Shown: positions 1 to 8,076, counted from the first letter of the stretch. The stretch is DNA of 64,000 nucleotides from Streptomyces spiralis (GCF_014654675.1 NZ_BNBC01000024.1:1-64000); one strand, 5' to 3'. Made by a program: numbers and translations. Notes: generated by a model not told the origin, from the letters alone.

Positions 1-69
1 GAAGCTAAGCCTCACAGCGCCGATGGTACTGCAGGGGGGACCCTGTGGGAGAGTAGGACACCGCCGAAC
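1..69 (+). rRNA. rrf: 5S ribosomal RNA, 3' part
   Basis: The first ~69 bases match the 3' half of an actinobacterial 5S rRNA: the GAAGCUAAGCC loop region, the GAUGGUACUGC segment, the GGGAGAGUAGG motif and the end at CCGCCGAAC. The 5' half lies left of the window, so this is the downstream edge of an rRNA operon transcribed rightward. The exact 3' end is uncertain by a few bases. Confidence 0.93.
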
Positions 70-80
70 AATTCTTCGGG

Positions 81-112
81 AAAGGCCCACGCCGGATGGC
101 GTGGGCCTTTTC
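81..112 (+). terminator. rRNA operon terminator hairpin
   Basis: A near-perfect inverted repeat (AAAGGCCCACGCC paired with GGCGTGGGCCTTT, short GGAT loop) is followed by TTTT. It sits about 12 bases after the 5S end and is a standard intrinsic terminator for the rrn transcript. It lies just upstream of the next start codon at 132. Confidence 0.9.
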
Positions 113-131
113 TGCGTTTATGCTCGGCTGT

Positions 132-776
132 ATGCGCTATGACCTCGTCATCTTCGACAACGACGGCGTCCTCGTCGACAGCGAGCCGATATCCAACCGG
201 CTGCTCGCCGCCTACCTCACCGAGCTGGGGCACCCCACCTCCTACGAGGACTCCATCCGCGACTACATGGGGTCGGCCATGCACCGGGTGCACGACCTCG
301 TCCTGGAGCGGACGGGCAGGCGGCTGCCGGACGACTTCGACGACGTCTTTCACGCCCGGGTCTTCGCCGCGTTCGAGCGGGAGTTGAAGCCGGTCGCCGG
401 TGTCACCGGGGTGCTGGAGAAGCTGACGGCGGACGGGGTGCCGTACTGCGTGGCGTCCTCGGGCAGCCATGAGCGGATCCGGGTGGGACACCGGACGACC
501 GGACTCGACCGGTGGTTCGAGGAGGAGCGCGTCTTCAGCTCGCAGGACGTGGGGCGCGGGAAGCCGGCGCCCGACCTCTTCCTGTACGCGGCCGGGCGGA
601 TGGGCGTAGAACCCGAGCGGTGTCTGGTCGTCGAGGACTCCCCGCTCGGCGTGGAGGCGGCCGTTGCGGCCGGGATGGACGTGTTCGGGTTCACCGGGAT
701 GACGCCCGCGACCAGGCTCGCCGCGGCCACAAAACTCTTCTCCACCATGGGCGAGTTGGCTGACCTGCTGATATGA
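132..776 (+). CDS. HAD superfamily phosphatase, beta-phosphoglucomutase-like
   Basis: A 214-residue cytosolic HAD hydrolase. Motif I is FDNDGVLVDSEP near residues 8-19, with Asp9 as predicted nucleophile and Asp11 as acid/base. Motif II lies in the VASSGS segment, motif III is the Lys in GRGKPAPD, and motif IV is VVEDSPLG. A cap domain fits between motifs I and II, as in the phosphoglycolate phosphatase/beta-phosphoglucomutase subfamily. The ATG at 132 is preferred because motif I then starts eight residues in; the earlier in-frame ATG at 96 lies inside the rRNA terminator hairpin. The substrate cannot be told from sequence. It stands alone after the rrn operon. Confidence 0.88.
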   Translation: MRYDLVIFDNDGVLVDSEPISNRLLAAYLTELGHPTSYEDSIRDYMGSAMHRVHDLVLERTGRRLPDDFDDVFHARVFAAFERELKPVAGVTGVLEKLTADGVPYCVASSGSHERIRVGHRTTGLDRWFEEERVFSSQDVGRGKPAPDLFLYAAGRMGVEPERCLVVEDSPLGVEAAVAAGMDVFGFTGMTPATRLAAATKLFSTMGELADLLI

Positions 777-845
777 CCGGGGCCATCGGCTCGGGGCTGA
801 CATTTGTCATGCGGACCTCCGGACGATCGTTTCTACTGGAGGACC

Positions 846-869
846 GCCCTCAGCCGCGAAGCTGAGGGC
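846..869 (+). repeat. hairpin abutting the start codon of the VC0807-like gene
   Basis: GCCCTCAGC (846-854) and GCTGAGGGC (861-869) form a perfect 9-bp stem with a 6-base CGCGAA loop ending on the base before ATG 870. It occupies the place where a ribosome binding site should be. It could restrict translation, or the true start could be elsewhere. Confidence 0.5.
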
Positions 870-1613
870 ATGACGACGAACACGAAGCGCGCGAAGCTCG
901 CCCCTCTGCTGGTGGATGTGGCGGTGCCGGTCGGTGGGTACTACCTGCTCAAGGACGCGTTCGGGATGAGCACGCTCGCGGCCCTGGGGTGGAGCAGTGT
1001 GGTGCCCGCCCTGCGGACCGTGTGGAGCGCGGTCAGGGAGCGCAGGCTCAACGCGCTCGCCGCGCTCATCCTCTTCGTCAACGTGGTCGGGTTGCTGCTC
1101 AGCCTCGTGGCCGGCGACCCGCGGCTGATGCTCGCCAAGGACAGCGGGGTGAGCAGCGCGATCGGCATCGGGATCCTGGTGTCGGTGGCACTGGGCAGGC
1201 CGATGATGACCGAGGGCATGAAGCCCTGGCTGCTGAAGGGGGACGCCGCGCGCGAGGCCGCGTGGGCGCGGCTGGTGGCCGGCTCGGCGGATTTCCGGCG
1301 CGCCGAGAAGGTCTTCTCGGTGGTGTGGGGCGTGGTGCTGCTCGGCGAGTGCGTGGTGCGCGTCGTGGGGGCGTACACGCTGCCCGTGGACACCATGGTG
1401 TGGCTCGGGAATGTGATCATGATTGCCGCGATGGTGATCGGGTTCCTTGTGAGCGGCGCTCTCGCCGCCGGGCCGATGACGCGGATGCTCCTCGCGGAGA
1501 CGAGCCGCGCCGACCGCACCGCGATCGACCCCACCGCCACCGCCACCGACCGCACGACTGTGACCCCTCCCTCCGCTTCCGCACTCGCGGTGGCCGGTGC
1601 CGCCGCCGAGTGA
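870..1613 (+). CDS. VC0807-like integral membrane protein
   Basis: A 247-residue predicted inner-membrane protein with about six hydrophobic stretches and a charged, Thr/Ala-rich C-terminal tail (from about residue 215) made of ATATDRT-like low-complexity sequence. It resembles the VC0807 family of proteins related to intracellular septation protein A; no biochemical activity is known. The start is taken at ATG 870, where the conserved KLAPLLVDVAVPVGGYYLL region follows closely. No Shine-Dalgarno is visible, and a 9-bp perfect hairpin (846-869) directly abuts this ATG. An upstream TTG at 804 would add 22 non-conserved residues. Confidence 0.7.
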   Translation: MTTNTKRAKLAPLLVDVAVPVGGYYLLKDAFGMSTLAALGWSSVVPALRTVWSAVRERRLNALAALILFVNVVGLLLSLVAGDPRLMLAKDSGVSSAIGIGILVSVALGRPMMTEGMKPWLLKGDAAREAAWARLVAGSADFRRAEKVFSVVWGVVLLGECVVRVVGAYTLPVDTMVWLGNVIMIAAMVIGFLVSGALAAGPMTRMLLAETSRADRTAIDPTATATDRTTVTPPSASALAVAGAAAE

Positions 1614-1687
1614 CCCGGAGAAGCTGAGCAGAATTCATCTTTGACCGGATCTACCCACCGGTAGCCCGGGGCCCTACGCTCGCCGCC

Positions 1688-2899
1688 ATGACAGAAGTGC
1701 TGCGGCGCGGTAGGGCCTCGTTGGCGTTCAGCTTCTTCGCCCAGGGCGTCACCTTCGCCCTTCTCGTGACGCGCATCCCCGCCATCCAGGACCGTTACGG
1801 CGTCTCCGACGCCCTGCTGCCCCTCTTCCTGGCGGCCGTGCCGATCCTGGCCGGAGTCGGCAGCGTGACGACCGAGCAGCTGGTGAGGCGGGTGCGGCCC
1901 AGCCGGTTGCTGCGCTGGTCCCAGCCGGTGGTCCTGCTGGCCCTGCTCGGGGTGGGGGCCGGGGACCGCCTTGTCGGGATGGCCGTCGCCCTCGCGGCGT
2001 TCGGGCTGGCCGTGGGCGTGCTGGACGCCTCGATGAACATGCTCGGGGTGAGCCTTCAGCGGTCGTACGGGCGCAGCATCATGCTCAGCTTCCATGCCGT
2101 GTACAGCCTGGGCGGGATCCTGGGGGCCTCGCTGGCCTGGGTCGGGGCGCACTGGCATCTGGCGCTGTGGGTGTCGTATCTGCCGGTGGCGGCGGTGCTG
2201 CTGCCGGCGACGCTCGTCGGGAGCCGCTGGTACGTGGACGGGGATCCGGCGCCCCCGGAGGAGCCGGGCACCAAGGGCGGGGGTGTCGTCTTCAAGCTGC
2301 TGCTCCCGCTGTGCCTGGTGATGACCTTCGCCTACATCGGGGACTCGACCGTCTCCAACTGGAGCGCGAAGTATCTGAAGGACGTGCTGGGCAGCTCGGA
2401 GCAGCTGGCGACCGTGCCGTACAACGTGTACATGGTGACCACGCTGCTGGGGCGGACCATCGGGGACTTCGGGGTGCGGCGGCTGGGGGCCGTGACGGTC
2501 GTGCGGCTCGGGACGCTGGTGGCGGCCGGGGGGTTCGCGGTGGTGGCCTCGGCGCCCGGGGCGTGGGTCGGGATGCTCGGGTTCACGCTGCTGGGTCTGG
2601 GCCTGTGCGTGCTGGTGCCGCAGACGTTCGCGGCGGCGGGACGGTTGTTCCCGGGGGCCTCCGACGCGGCCGTGGCGCGGCTCAACATCTTCAACTACGT
2701 GGGCTTCCTGGTCGGCTCGCCGCTGGTGGGCGCGCTGGGCGACGCGTGGAGCTATCGCGGGGCGATGCTGGTGCCGATGGCGTTGGTGCTGGTGACGTTG
2801 GTGTACGCCAGGTCGTTCGAGGCTCAACCGGACCGATACGGTGGCGGTCATGAGCGGCCGCGCACAGCTGATGTGGGACGAGGCAGTAACGGGGTATGA
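1688..2899 (+). CDS. MFS transporter
   Basis: A 403-residue major facilitator permease with about 12 hydrophobic segments and a central hydrophilic loop near residues 185-205. The N-terminal pattern (SFFAQGVTFALLVTRIPAIQDRYGVSD) resembles the YbjJ-like group of poorly characterised permeases. There is no Shine-Dalgarno before ATG 1688; a TACGCT hexamer at 1675-1680, seven bases upstream, fits a leaderless transcript. The 3' end overlaps the next gene by about 50 bases, which suggests translational coupling. The substrate is unknown. Confidence 0.85.
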   Translation: MTEVLRRGRASLAFSFFAQGVTFALLVTRIPAIQDRYGVSDALLPLFLAAVPILAGVGSVTTEQLVRRVRPSRLLRWSQPVVLLALLGVGAGDRLVGMAVALAAFGLAVGVLDASMNMLGVSLQRSYGRSIMLSFHAVYSLGGILGASLAWVGAHWHLALWVSYLPVAAVLLPATLVGSRWYVDGDPAPPEEPGTKGGGVVFKLLLPLCLVMTFAYIGDSTVSNWSAKYLKDVLGSSEQLATVPYNVYMVTTLLGRTIGDFGVRRLGAVTVVRLGTLVAAGGFAVVASAPGAWVGMLGFTLLGLGLCVLVPQTFAAAGRLFPGASDAAVARLNIFNYVGFLVGSPLVGALGDAWSYRGAMLVPMALVLVTLVYARSFEAQPDRYGGGHERPRTADVGRGSNGV

Positions 2900-4022
2900 C
2901 TTCGGGCGGGACCATCCGATGGATCCGGTCCGCTTGGCCCTGACCCGGAAACTGGTCGGCGCCCTCGGGCTCGACCGGGAGGCGCATGTGGTGGCGGCCA
3001 AGCCGGCCGGGGAGTCGACGCTGCGGCTGGTCCACCGGGAGGACTACATCGAGGCGGTGAAGGCCGCGTCGGCGGATCCGGCTTCGGCGGACGGGTCGTA
3101 CGGACTGGGGACGCTGGACGATCCGGCCTTCGCCGGGATGCACGAGGTGTCCGCGCTGATCGCCGGGCAGTCGGTGGGGGCGGCGGAGGCGGTCTGGCAC
3201 GGGGACGCGTCGCACGCGGTGAACTTCGCGGGCGGGCTGCACCACGCGATGCCGGGCTCGGCCTCGGGGTTCTGCGTCTACAACGACGCGGCGCTGGCGA
3301 TCGCGCGCCTGCTCGAACTGGGGGCCGAGCGGGTCGCGTACGTCGATGTCGACGTGCACCACGGGGACGGGGTGCAGGCGGCGTTCTGGGAGGACCCCCG
3401 GGTGCTGACGGTCTCGCTGCACGAGCATCCCCGGACGCTGTTCCCGCAGACGGGCTGGCCGGAGGAGACGGGCGCCGAACGGGCGGAGGGGTCGGCCGTG
3501 AACGTCGCGCTGCCGGCGGGGACGGGGGACCGGGGCTGGCTGCGGGCGTTCCACGCCGTGGTGCCGGAGCTGCTCGCCGACTTCCGACCGCAGGTGCTGG
3601 TGACGCAGCACGGCGCCGACACGCACTTCGAGGACCCGCTGGCGCACCTGGCGGTGTCGCTGGACGCGCAGCGGGCGGTGCAGCTGGCCTGCCACGACCT
3701 GGCGCACGAGTACGCGGACGGGCGGTGGGTCGCGCTGGGCGGGGGCGGATACGCGGTGGTGGAGGTCGTGCCGCGCTCGTGGACGCATCTGGTGGGGATC
3801 GCGGCGGGGCGGCCGGTGGAGCCGGAGACGGTGATCCCGGAGAGCTGGCGGCAGGAAGTGTACGCGCGGACCCGGCAGTTGGGGCCGATGCGGATGACGG
3901 ACGGGCGGTGGCCGGTGTCCTGGGCGGACTGGGAGGCGGGGTACGACCCGGCGGACCGGCTGGACCAGGCGATCCTGGCGACTCGGCGGGCGGTGTTCCC
4001 GTTGCGCGGGTTGCTGGCGTAG
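2850..4022 (+). CDS. acuC: Histone deacetylase family protein, AcuC-type
   Basis: A 390-residue zinc-dependent class I/AcuC-like deacetylase. Visible hallmarks are the tandem-His segment GGLHHAMPGSASGFCVYND (about residues 128-146), the metal site VDVDVHHGDGVQ (about 164-175), and later Gly-rich and Asp residues typical of the arginase/deacetylase fold. AcuC proteins deacetylate lysines on enzymes such as acetyl-CoA synthetase; that role is inferred by family. ATG 2850 gives the usual N-terminus (MSGRAQLMWDE); GTG 2841 is an in-frame alternative. It overlaps the MFS gene, so the two are probably co-transcribed. Confidence 0.85.
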   Translation: MSGRAQLMWDEAVTGYDFGRDHPMDPVRLALTRKLVGALGLDREAHVVAAKPAGESTLRLVHREDYIEAVKAASADPASADGSYGLGTLDDPAFAGMHEVSALIAGQSVGAAEAVWHGDASHAVNFAGGLHHAMPGSASGFCVYNDAALAIARLLELGAERVAYVDVDVHHGDGVQAAFWEDPRVLTVSLHEHPRTLFPQTGWPEETGAERAEGSAVNVALPAGTGDRGWLRAFHAVVPELLADFRPQVLVTQHGADTHFEDPLAHLAVSLDAQRAVQLACHDLAHEYADGRWVALGGGGYAVVEVVPRSWTHLVGIAAGRPVEPETVIPESWRQEVYARTRQLGPMRMTDGRWPVSWADWEAGYDPADRLDQAILATRRAVFPLRGLLA

Positions 4023-4120
4023 GCGGTCGAGTCCCTGCCGTCATCTCCGTGTTAGGCCGACCGTGGGGTGTTCCGTGGTTCCCGGGACGCCCCCGCTCTT
4101 GGTCCGCCACCATCGCACTC

Positions 4121-4936
4121 GTGTTGAACACCGCCGCACTGCGTGCCCATCTGGTGGGTGCCGGACTGGCCGGGGTCGTGGCCACCACCCGGGAGTCCAG
4201 TCTGCGCAGCTATCGGCTGTTCGCGGCCCGGGACCCCCGGACGCTGATCGGAATCGATCCCGAACTGGCGTGGGGGCAACGGGATCTGATCGAGTTGATG
4301 GCGCGAAGGTGCGGGGTTTCGGCCGATCCGCGGCACACCGTCGGCCGTGACGTGATCGACCCGGAGCTGACGCTCGCCGCCCTGGGGGCCTTCGCGGACC
4401 GGCTCCGCGCGGTCGCCCGGCGCGGCGCGTGCGTGCTCCTGGGCACCGGGCACCCGCACCGGCTGATCGGCTTCTACGCCGCGCTGGCGGACGCGTTGTC
4501 GGCGGCGGGATGTACCGTCCTCACCCCGGCGCAGGGTCGCTGTGTCGACATAACGACCCGGTTCGGTCTACGCACGTTCCGTCTCGCATACGTACGGGGC
4601 GTCGGGCTGGTGCGGCCGGCCGGGAGCGAACGCCCCGGTTGTGAGACCGGCGCACACTCGCACTCGCCGCTCCCGGTTCGGCTGGCGCTGGAGGCGGCCG
4701 CGGACGCCGGCGGCCCACTGCCCGAGCTGGTGATCGGGGACCACGGCTGGGTCTGCGGAGCAGGTCAGCTGGGGTTCGAGGCCATGGGGCTGGCCGATAC
4801 GGACGACCCCGCGTTGTTCGTGGGGCAGGCGGAGGGGCGCGTGTCCGTCGTCGTTCCGCTTGATGACGCGGTGCGGGCCGCCTACTACCGCCCGGTCACC
4901 CGCTACGTGCTCGATCGAGCGTGTCTGTCACAGTAG
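4121..4936 (+). CDS. Phosphatase-like conserved actinobacterial protein
   Basis: A predicted 271-residue soluble protein. The open frame extends far upstream but overlaps acuC, so the start is placed at GTG 4121 (MLNTAALRAHL); TTG 4124 is equally possible. The body contains GTGHPHRLIGFYAALADAL (about residues 105-123), HSHS (about 179-182) and VIGDHGWVCGAGQLG (about 202-216). It resembles Streptomyces proteins annotated as phosphatases, but no classical phosphatase motif is clear. It lies upstream of and in the same direction as the bdtA-like gene. Confidence 0.65.
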   Translation: MLNTAALRAHLVGAGLAGVVATTRESSLRSYRLFAARDPRTLIGIDPELAWGQRDLIELMARRCGVSADPRHTVGRDVIDPELTLAALGAFADRLRAVARRGACVLLGTGHPHRLIGFYAALADALSAAGCTVLTPAQGRCVDITTRFGLRTFRLAYVRGVGLVRPAGSERPGCETGAHSHSPLPVRLALEAAADAGGPLPELVIGDHGWVCGAGQLGFEAMGLADTDDPALFVGQAEGRVSVVVPLDDAVRAAYYRPVTRYVLDRACLSQ

Positions 4937-4990
4937 GCCGCCGATGGGTGCACCTCTTCCCCACTTGCATCACCCGCCCCTAGTCTGGGG

Positions 4991-5018
4991 AGTGAGCACG
5001 CAGCGACGAAGAGTCACC
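4991..5018. promoter_or_regulatory. Candidate BldD-type operator upstream of bdtA-like gene
   Basis: AGTGA at 4991-4995 and TCACC at 5014-5018 are inverted half-sites, 18 bases apart, matching the AGTGA(n)TCACC description of BldD binding sites. They lie just before the bdtA-like coding region. As I recall, S. coelicolor bdtA is a BldD target. The spacing is wide, so this is inference. Confidence 0.4.
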
Positions 5019-5065
5019 GGAAGGGGAAGCCGGTGGCCGTCGAGTGCGGAAGGTGCAGGTGTGTC

Positions 5066-5278
5066 ATGGCTGCAGCTGGCGAGAGGCCTCTGAACGAGGT
5101 TCAGTTCCTTACCGTGGCGGAGGTCGCCTCGGTGATGCGAGTGTCGAAGATGACCGTGTACCGGCTGGTGCACAGCGGTCATCTGCCCGCGATCCGGGTC
5201 GGGCGGTCCTTCCGCGTCCCGGAGCAGGCGGTTCACGAGTACCTCCGTGAGAGCTATGTGGGGGTGGAAACCGCCTGA
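5066..5278 (+). CDS. bdtA: Small excisionase/MerR-like HTH DNA-binding protein (BdtA-like)
   Basis: A 70-residue protein that is essentially one helix-turn-helix of the excisionase type: FLTVAEVASVMRVSKMTVYRLVHSG (about residues 14-38), then the wing-like IRVGRSFRVPEQAVHEYL. It should bind DNA and has no effector domain. I recall a near-identical 70-residue protein in S. coelicolor named BdtA (BldD target A). The start is debatable: ATG 5066 has GGAAGGTG 10 bases upstream, while GTG 5033 (81 residues) has GGAAGGGG 6 bases upstream. It is followed by the gene for ribosomal protein bS22. Confidence 0.85.
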   Translation: MAAAGERPLNEVQFLTVAEVASVMRVSKMTVYRLVHSGHLPAIRVGRSFRVPEQAVHEYLRESYVGVETA

Positions 5279-5357
5279 CGGCGAGCGACCAGAAGATTGC
5301 CCGGAGGGATCCGTATCGGCAGCACAGGGCACTTCCGGGTCCCTCCGGACACCTCGA

Positions 5358-5388
5358 TTAACAAGAGCGGCGCTCCTGCGGGTAGGCT
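5358..5388 (+). promoter_or_regulatory. Candidate promoter for bS22
   Basis: TTAACA (5358-5363) and TAGGCT (5383-5388) resemble housekeeping -35 and -10 boxes, with a rather long 19-base spacer. Transcription would begin near 5395, giving a leader of about 60 bases before GTG 5458. Confidence 0.35.
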
Positions 5389-5457
5389 GACCCCTCGTAG
5401 GTCGTGTGGGCCCATGGCGCCCAAACACCGAGTGATGAGAAGTGAGCGAGGGTAGTC

Positions 5458-5556
5458 GTGGGCTCTGTTATCAAGAAGCGGCGCAAGCGGATGGCCAAGA
5501 AGAAGCACCGCAAGCTGCTGAAGCGCACGCGCGTCCAGCGTCGCAACAAGAAGTAG
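5458..5556 (+). CDS. 30S ribosomal protein bS22 (AURKAIP1/COX24 domain)
   Basis: A 32-residue, extremely basic protein (GSVIKKRRKRMAKKKHRK, then LLKRTRVQRRNKK). It matches the small actinobacterial ribosomal protein seen in mycobacterial ribosome structures and called bS22, and the AURKAIP1/COX24 C-terminal domain family. It starts at GTG 5458 with a purine-rich GCGAGGGTAG upstream and stops at TAG 5554-5556. It is too short for most gene finders. Its own promoter (5358-5388) and a strong terminator (5616-5650) suggest a monocistronic transcript. Confidence 0.93.
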   Translation: MGSVIKKRRKRMAKKKHRKLLKRTRVQRRNKK

Positions 5557-5615
5557 TGACGTCCGTCGCGCCGTGATCATGTGATGATCCAGTGCGCGGC
5601 ATCGCGAGAGCGTGA

Positions 5616-5650
5616 GTGCGGCCCCCCACCCCCCGGGTGGGGGGCCGCAC
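5616..5650 (+). terminator. Terminator after bS22
   Basis: A perfect 16-bp G/C stem (GTGCGGCCCCCCACCC with GGGTGGGGGGCCGCAC) and a 3-base loop, 60 bases after the bS22 stop codon. There is no long T-run, which is usual for Streptomyces terminators. Confidence 0.8.
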
Positions 5651-5777
5651 GCGTTCCTCACCTGGTGGGGGCATTTTCGTCACTTCGTGCAGCCGGCGGT
5701 CATCACAGCGCAACAGCGACCCGATAGGTTGGCGTCCACGGGGAACGCGGTGTGCGACACGAGGGAAGGCGCTGATC

Positions 5778-6839
5778 GTGGGACAGGTCGTGCTGGTGAC
5801 CGGAGTGGCCCGCCGGCTCGCGGGCCGGTTCGTACGGCGGATCCAGCGTGATGCGCAGGTGGACCGGGTCGTCGCCGTGGACGCGGTACCGCCGGAGCAT
5901 CATCTGGGCGGCGCCGACTTCATCCAGGCGGACATCCGGCAGGCCACCATCGCGCGGGTGCTCGCCGAGACCGGCGCCGACACGGTCGTCCACATGGACG
6001 TCACCGGCACCGCGCTGGGCGGCGGCAGCCGGGCGACGGTCAAGGAGACCAACGTCATCGGGACCATGCAGCTGCTCGGCGCCTGCCAGAAGTCGCCGAG
6101 CGTCAAGCGGCTGGTGGTGAAGTCCAGTACCAACGTCTACGGCTCCGCCTCCCGGGACCCGGCGGTGTTCACCGAGACCACTCCGGCCAAGTCGCTGCCC
6201 AGCGGCGGCTTCGCCAAGGACGCGGTCGAGGTCGAGGGATACGTCCGCGGTTTCGCGCGGCGGCGGCCGGACGTGGCCGTGTGCGTGCTCAGGTTCGCCA
6301 ACATCCTCGGGCCGACCGTGGATACCCCGCTGGCCTCCTACTTCGCGCTGCCGGTGCTGCCGACGGTGTTCGGCTACGACCCGCGGCTGCAGTTCGTGCA
6401 CGAGGACGACGTGATCGAGGTGCTGCGGATCGCCTCGCACGAGGCGCGCCGGGGCACGCTGAACAGCGGCACCTTCAACATCGCCGGTGACGGTGTGCTG
6501 CTGCTCTCGCAGTGCTCGCGGCGGCTGGGCCGTCCCACGGTGCCGCTGCTGCTGCCCGCCGTCACGTGGGCGGGCTCGTTGGTGCGTACGCTGGGTATGA
6601 CGGACTTCTCACCGGAGCAGATCCGGCTGCTCACCCACGGCCGGGTCGTGGCCACCGATCAGATGCGCGACACGCTGGGCTTCACACCCAAGTACACGAC
6701 CGCGGAGACGTTCGCGGACTTCGTCCGCAGCCGCGGCCCCGGACTGCTGCCGCCGGAGGCCCTTTCGGGGGCCGTCGACCGGATCGCCGCGCTGTCCCTC
6801 CGGGGCAGCGGCCACCCCCCGACGCAGAGCGCCAACTGA
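5778..6839 (+). CDS. NAD-dependent epimerase/dehydratase family protein
   Basis: A 353-residue extended short-chain dehydrogenase. The N-terminal Rossmann strand VVLVTGVARRLAGRFV (residues 4-19) carries a variant glycine motif, and a catalytic-type YxxxK is not obvious, so activity is uncertain. The GTG 5778 start has GAGGGAAGG about 9 bases upstream and puts the nucleotide-binding strand at the extreme N-terminus. The next gene, a lysophospholipid acyltransferase, begins 14 bases after the stop, so they are probably one operon. The pairing suggests envelope or lipid metabolism, but no substrate can be named. Confidence 0.8.
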   Translation: MGQVVLVTGVARRLAGRFVRRIQRDAQVDRVVAVDAVPPEHHLGGADFIQADIRQATIARVLAETGADTVVHMDVTGTALGGGSRATVKETNVIGTMQLLGACQKSPSVKRLVVKSSTNVYGSASRDPAVFTETTPAKSLPSGGFAKDAVEVEGYVRGFARRRPDVAVCVLRFANILGPTVDTPLASYFALPVLPTVFGYDPRLQFVHEDDVIEVLRIASHEARRGTLNSGTFNIAGDGVLLLSQCSRRLGRPTVPLLLPAVTWAGSLVRTLGMTDFSPEQIRLLTHGRVVATDQMRDTLGFTPKYTTAETFADFVRSRGPGLLPPEALSGAVDRIAALSLRGSGHPPTQSAN

Positions 6840-6853
6840 GGAGCGCAGCAACG

Positions 6854-7966
6854 ATGGCGGACGCCAAGGTCATTCCGTTCGACGACGACCGGTCCCGCGG
6901 GGGCGCCGGAGCACGGCCGTCGCGGCGCCGGAGCACGGGGAGCCGGCGCTCCGGCGCCGAGCCCGCGGTCGTCCGGGAGGTGCAGCCGCTGCCCGCCAGG
7001 GTGGCCGCCGCACCGGAGGGCGGTCCCGAGACCGGTGAGAGTCCGCAGGACCGGCCGGCGCTTCAGGCGGGGCCGTCGCTGCCGTCGCCGCCGGCGCGCG
7101 AGCCCGGGGAGGGCGAGGGCGTGCGCGGCGGCCTGGAGCGGCGTGTGGCGAGCGGTCTGTCGTTCCTGCGCCGGCGGCTGACCGGGGAGTACGACGTCGA
7201 CGACTTCGGCTACGACGCCGAGCTCACCGACCAGGTGCTGATGTCCCTGCTGCGGCCGGTGTACGAGAAGTACTTCCGGGTCGATGTGAAGGGCATCGAG
7301 AACATCCCGAAGGCGGGCGGCGCGCTGATCGTCGCCAACCACTCCGGGACGCTGCCGCTGGACGGGCTGATGATGCAGGTCGCCGTCCACGACCACCATC
7401 CGGCCGGGCGGCATCTGCGGCTGCTCGCCGCCGACCTGGTCTTCGTGCTGCCGGTGGTCAACGAGCTCGCCCGCAAGCTGGGCCACACGCTCGCCTGCAC
7501 GGAGGACGCCGAACGGCTGCTGGGGCAGGGCGAGCTGGTCGGGGTGATGCCGGAGGGGTTCAAGGGCATCGGGAAACCTTTCAGCGAGCGCTACAAGCTT
7601 CAGCGGTTCGGCCGTGGCGGTTTCGTCTCCACGGCGCTGCGGCAGGGCGCGCCGATCATCCCCTGCTCGATCGTCGGGGCGGAGGAGATCTACCCGATGA
7701 TCGGCAACGCCAAGACCCTGGCCCGTCTGCTCGGCTTCCCGTACTTCCCGCTGACGCCGACGTTCCCGTGGCTGGGCCCGCTGGGGGCGATCCCGCTGCC
7801 GACGAAGTGGACGATCCAGTTCGGCGAGCCGATCCCGACGGACGGGTATCCGCCGGAGGCGGCGGAGGATCCGATGCTGATGTTCAACCTGACCGACCAG
7901 GTCCGTGAGCAGATCCAGCACACGCTGTACAAGCTGCTGGTGCAGCGCAGGTCGGTGTTCTTCTGA
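6854..7966 (+). CDS. Lysophospholipid acyltransferase family protein (PlsC-like)
   Basis: A 370-residue protein with a long disordered, Arg/Pro/Gly-rich N-terminus (residues 1 to about 100) and a glycerol-phosphate acyltransferase domain. The catalytic block is ANHSGTLPLDG (about residue 158), a variant of the NHxxxxD motif, and the second block is MPEGFKGIGK in place of FPEGTRS. It probably acylates a lipid acceptor at the membrane. ATG 6854 follows a GGAG at 6840-6843 and starts the MADAKVIPFDDD sequence. It follows the epimerase closely, and convergent rsbN is separated by a strong hairpin. Confidence 0.82.
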   Translation: MADAKVIPFDDDRSRGGAGARPSRRRSTGSRRSGAEPAVVREVQPLPARVAAAPEGGPETGESPQDRPALQAGPSLPSPPAREPGEGEGVRGGLERRVASGLSFLRRRLTGEYDVDDFGYDAELTDQVLMSLLRPVYEKYFRVDVKGIENIPKAGGALIVANHSGTLPLDGLMMQVAVHDHHPAGRHLRLLAADLVFVLPVVNELARKLGHTLACTEDAERLLGQGELVGVMPEGFKGIGKPFSERYKLQRFGRGGFVSTALRQGAPIIPCSIVGAEEIYPMIGNAKTLARLLGFPYFPLTPTFPWLGPLGAIPLPTKWTIQFGEPIPTDGYPPEAAEDPMLMFNLTDQVREQIQHTLYKLLVQRRSVFF

Positions 7967-7989
7967 GTGTTCTTCCGAGTCCGGCGGTG

Positions 7990-8038
7990 CCACGACGATG
8001 GGGGCGCCCTCGTGCTGAGGGCGCCCCCATCGTCGTGG
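7990..8038. terminator. Bidirectional terminator between the acyltransferase gene and rsbN
   Basis: Perfect 22-bp arms (7990-8011 and 8017-8038) with a 5-base GTGCT loop lie between two convergent genes. The hairpin is symmetrical, so it can end both transcripts. Confidence 0.9.
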
Positions 8039-8076
8039 ACCGGTCTTCGCCTGTGCCGTACCCCTTCGCCGTACGC

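Noticed and set aside
12..803. Long minus-strand open frame (263 residues) opposite the HAD gene
   Set aside because: It is Pro/Arg/Gly/His-rich with no domain, and the + strand frame has all four HAD motifs. It is a GC-bias shadow.
1651..1664. CTACC-CACC-GGTAG dyad upstream of the first MFS gene
   Set aside because: The 5-bp arms are short and common in GC-rich DNA; not strong enough to call a site.
941..3001. 686-residue minus-strand open frame across three genes
   Set aside because: It is low-complexity and covers three well-supported + strand genes; typical of high-GC antisense frames.
4921..4986. TTGCAT and TAGTCT boxes before bdtA as a promoter
   Set aside because: The spacer is only 10 bases; not a workable housekeeping promoter.
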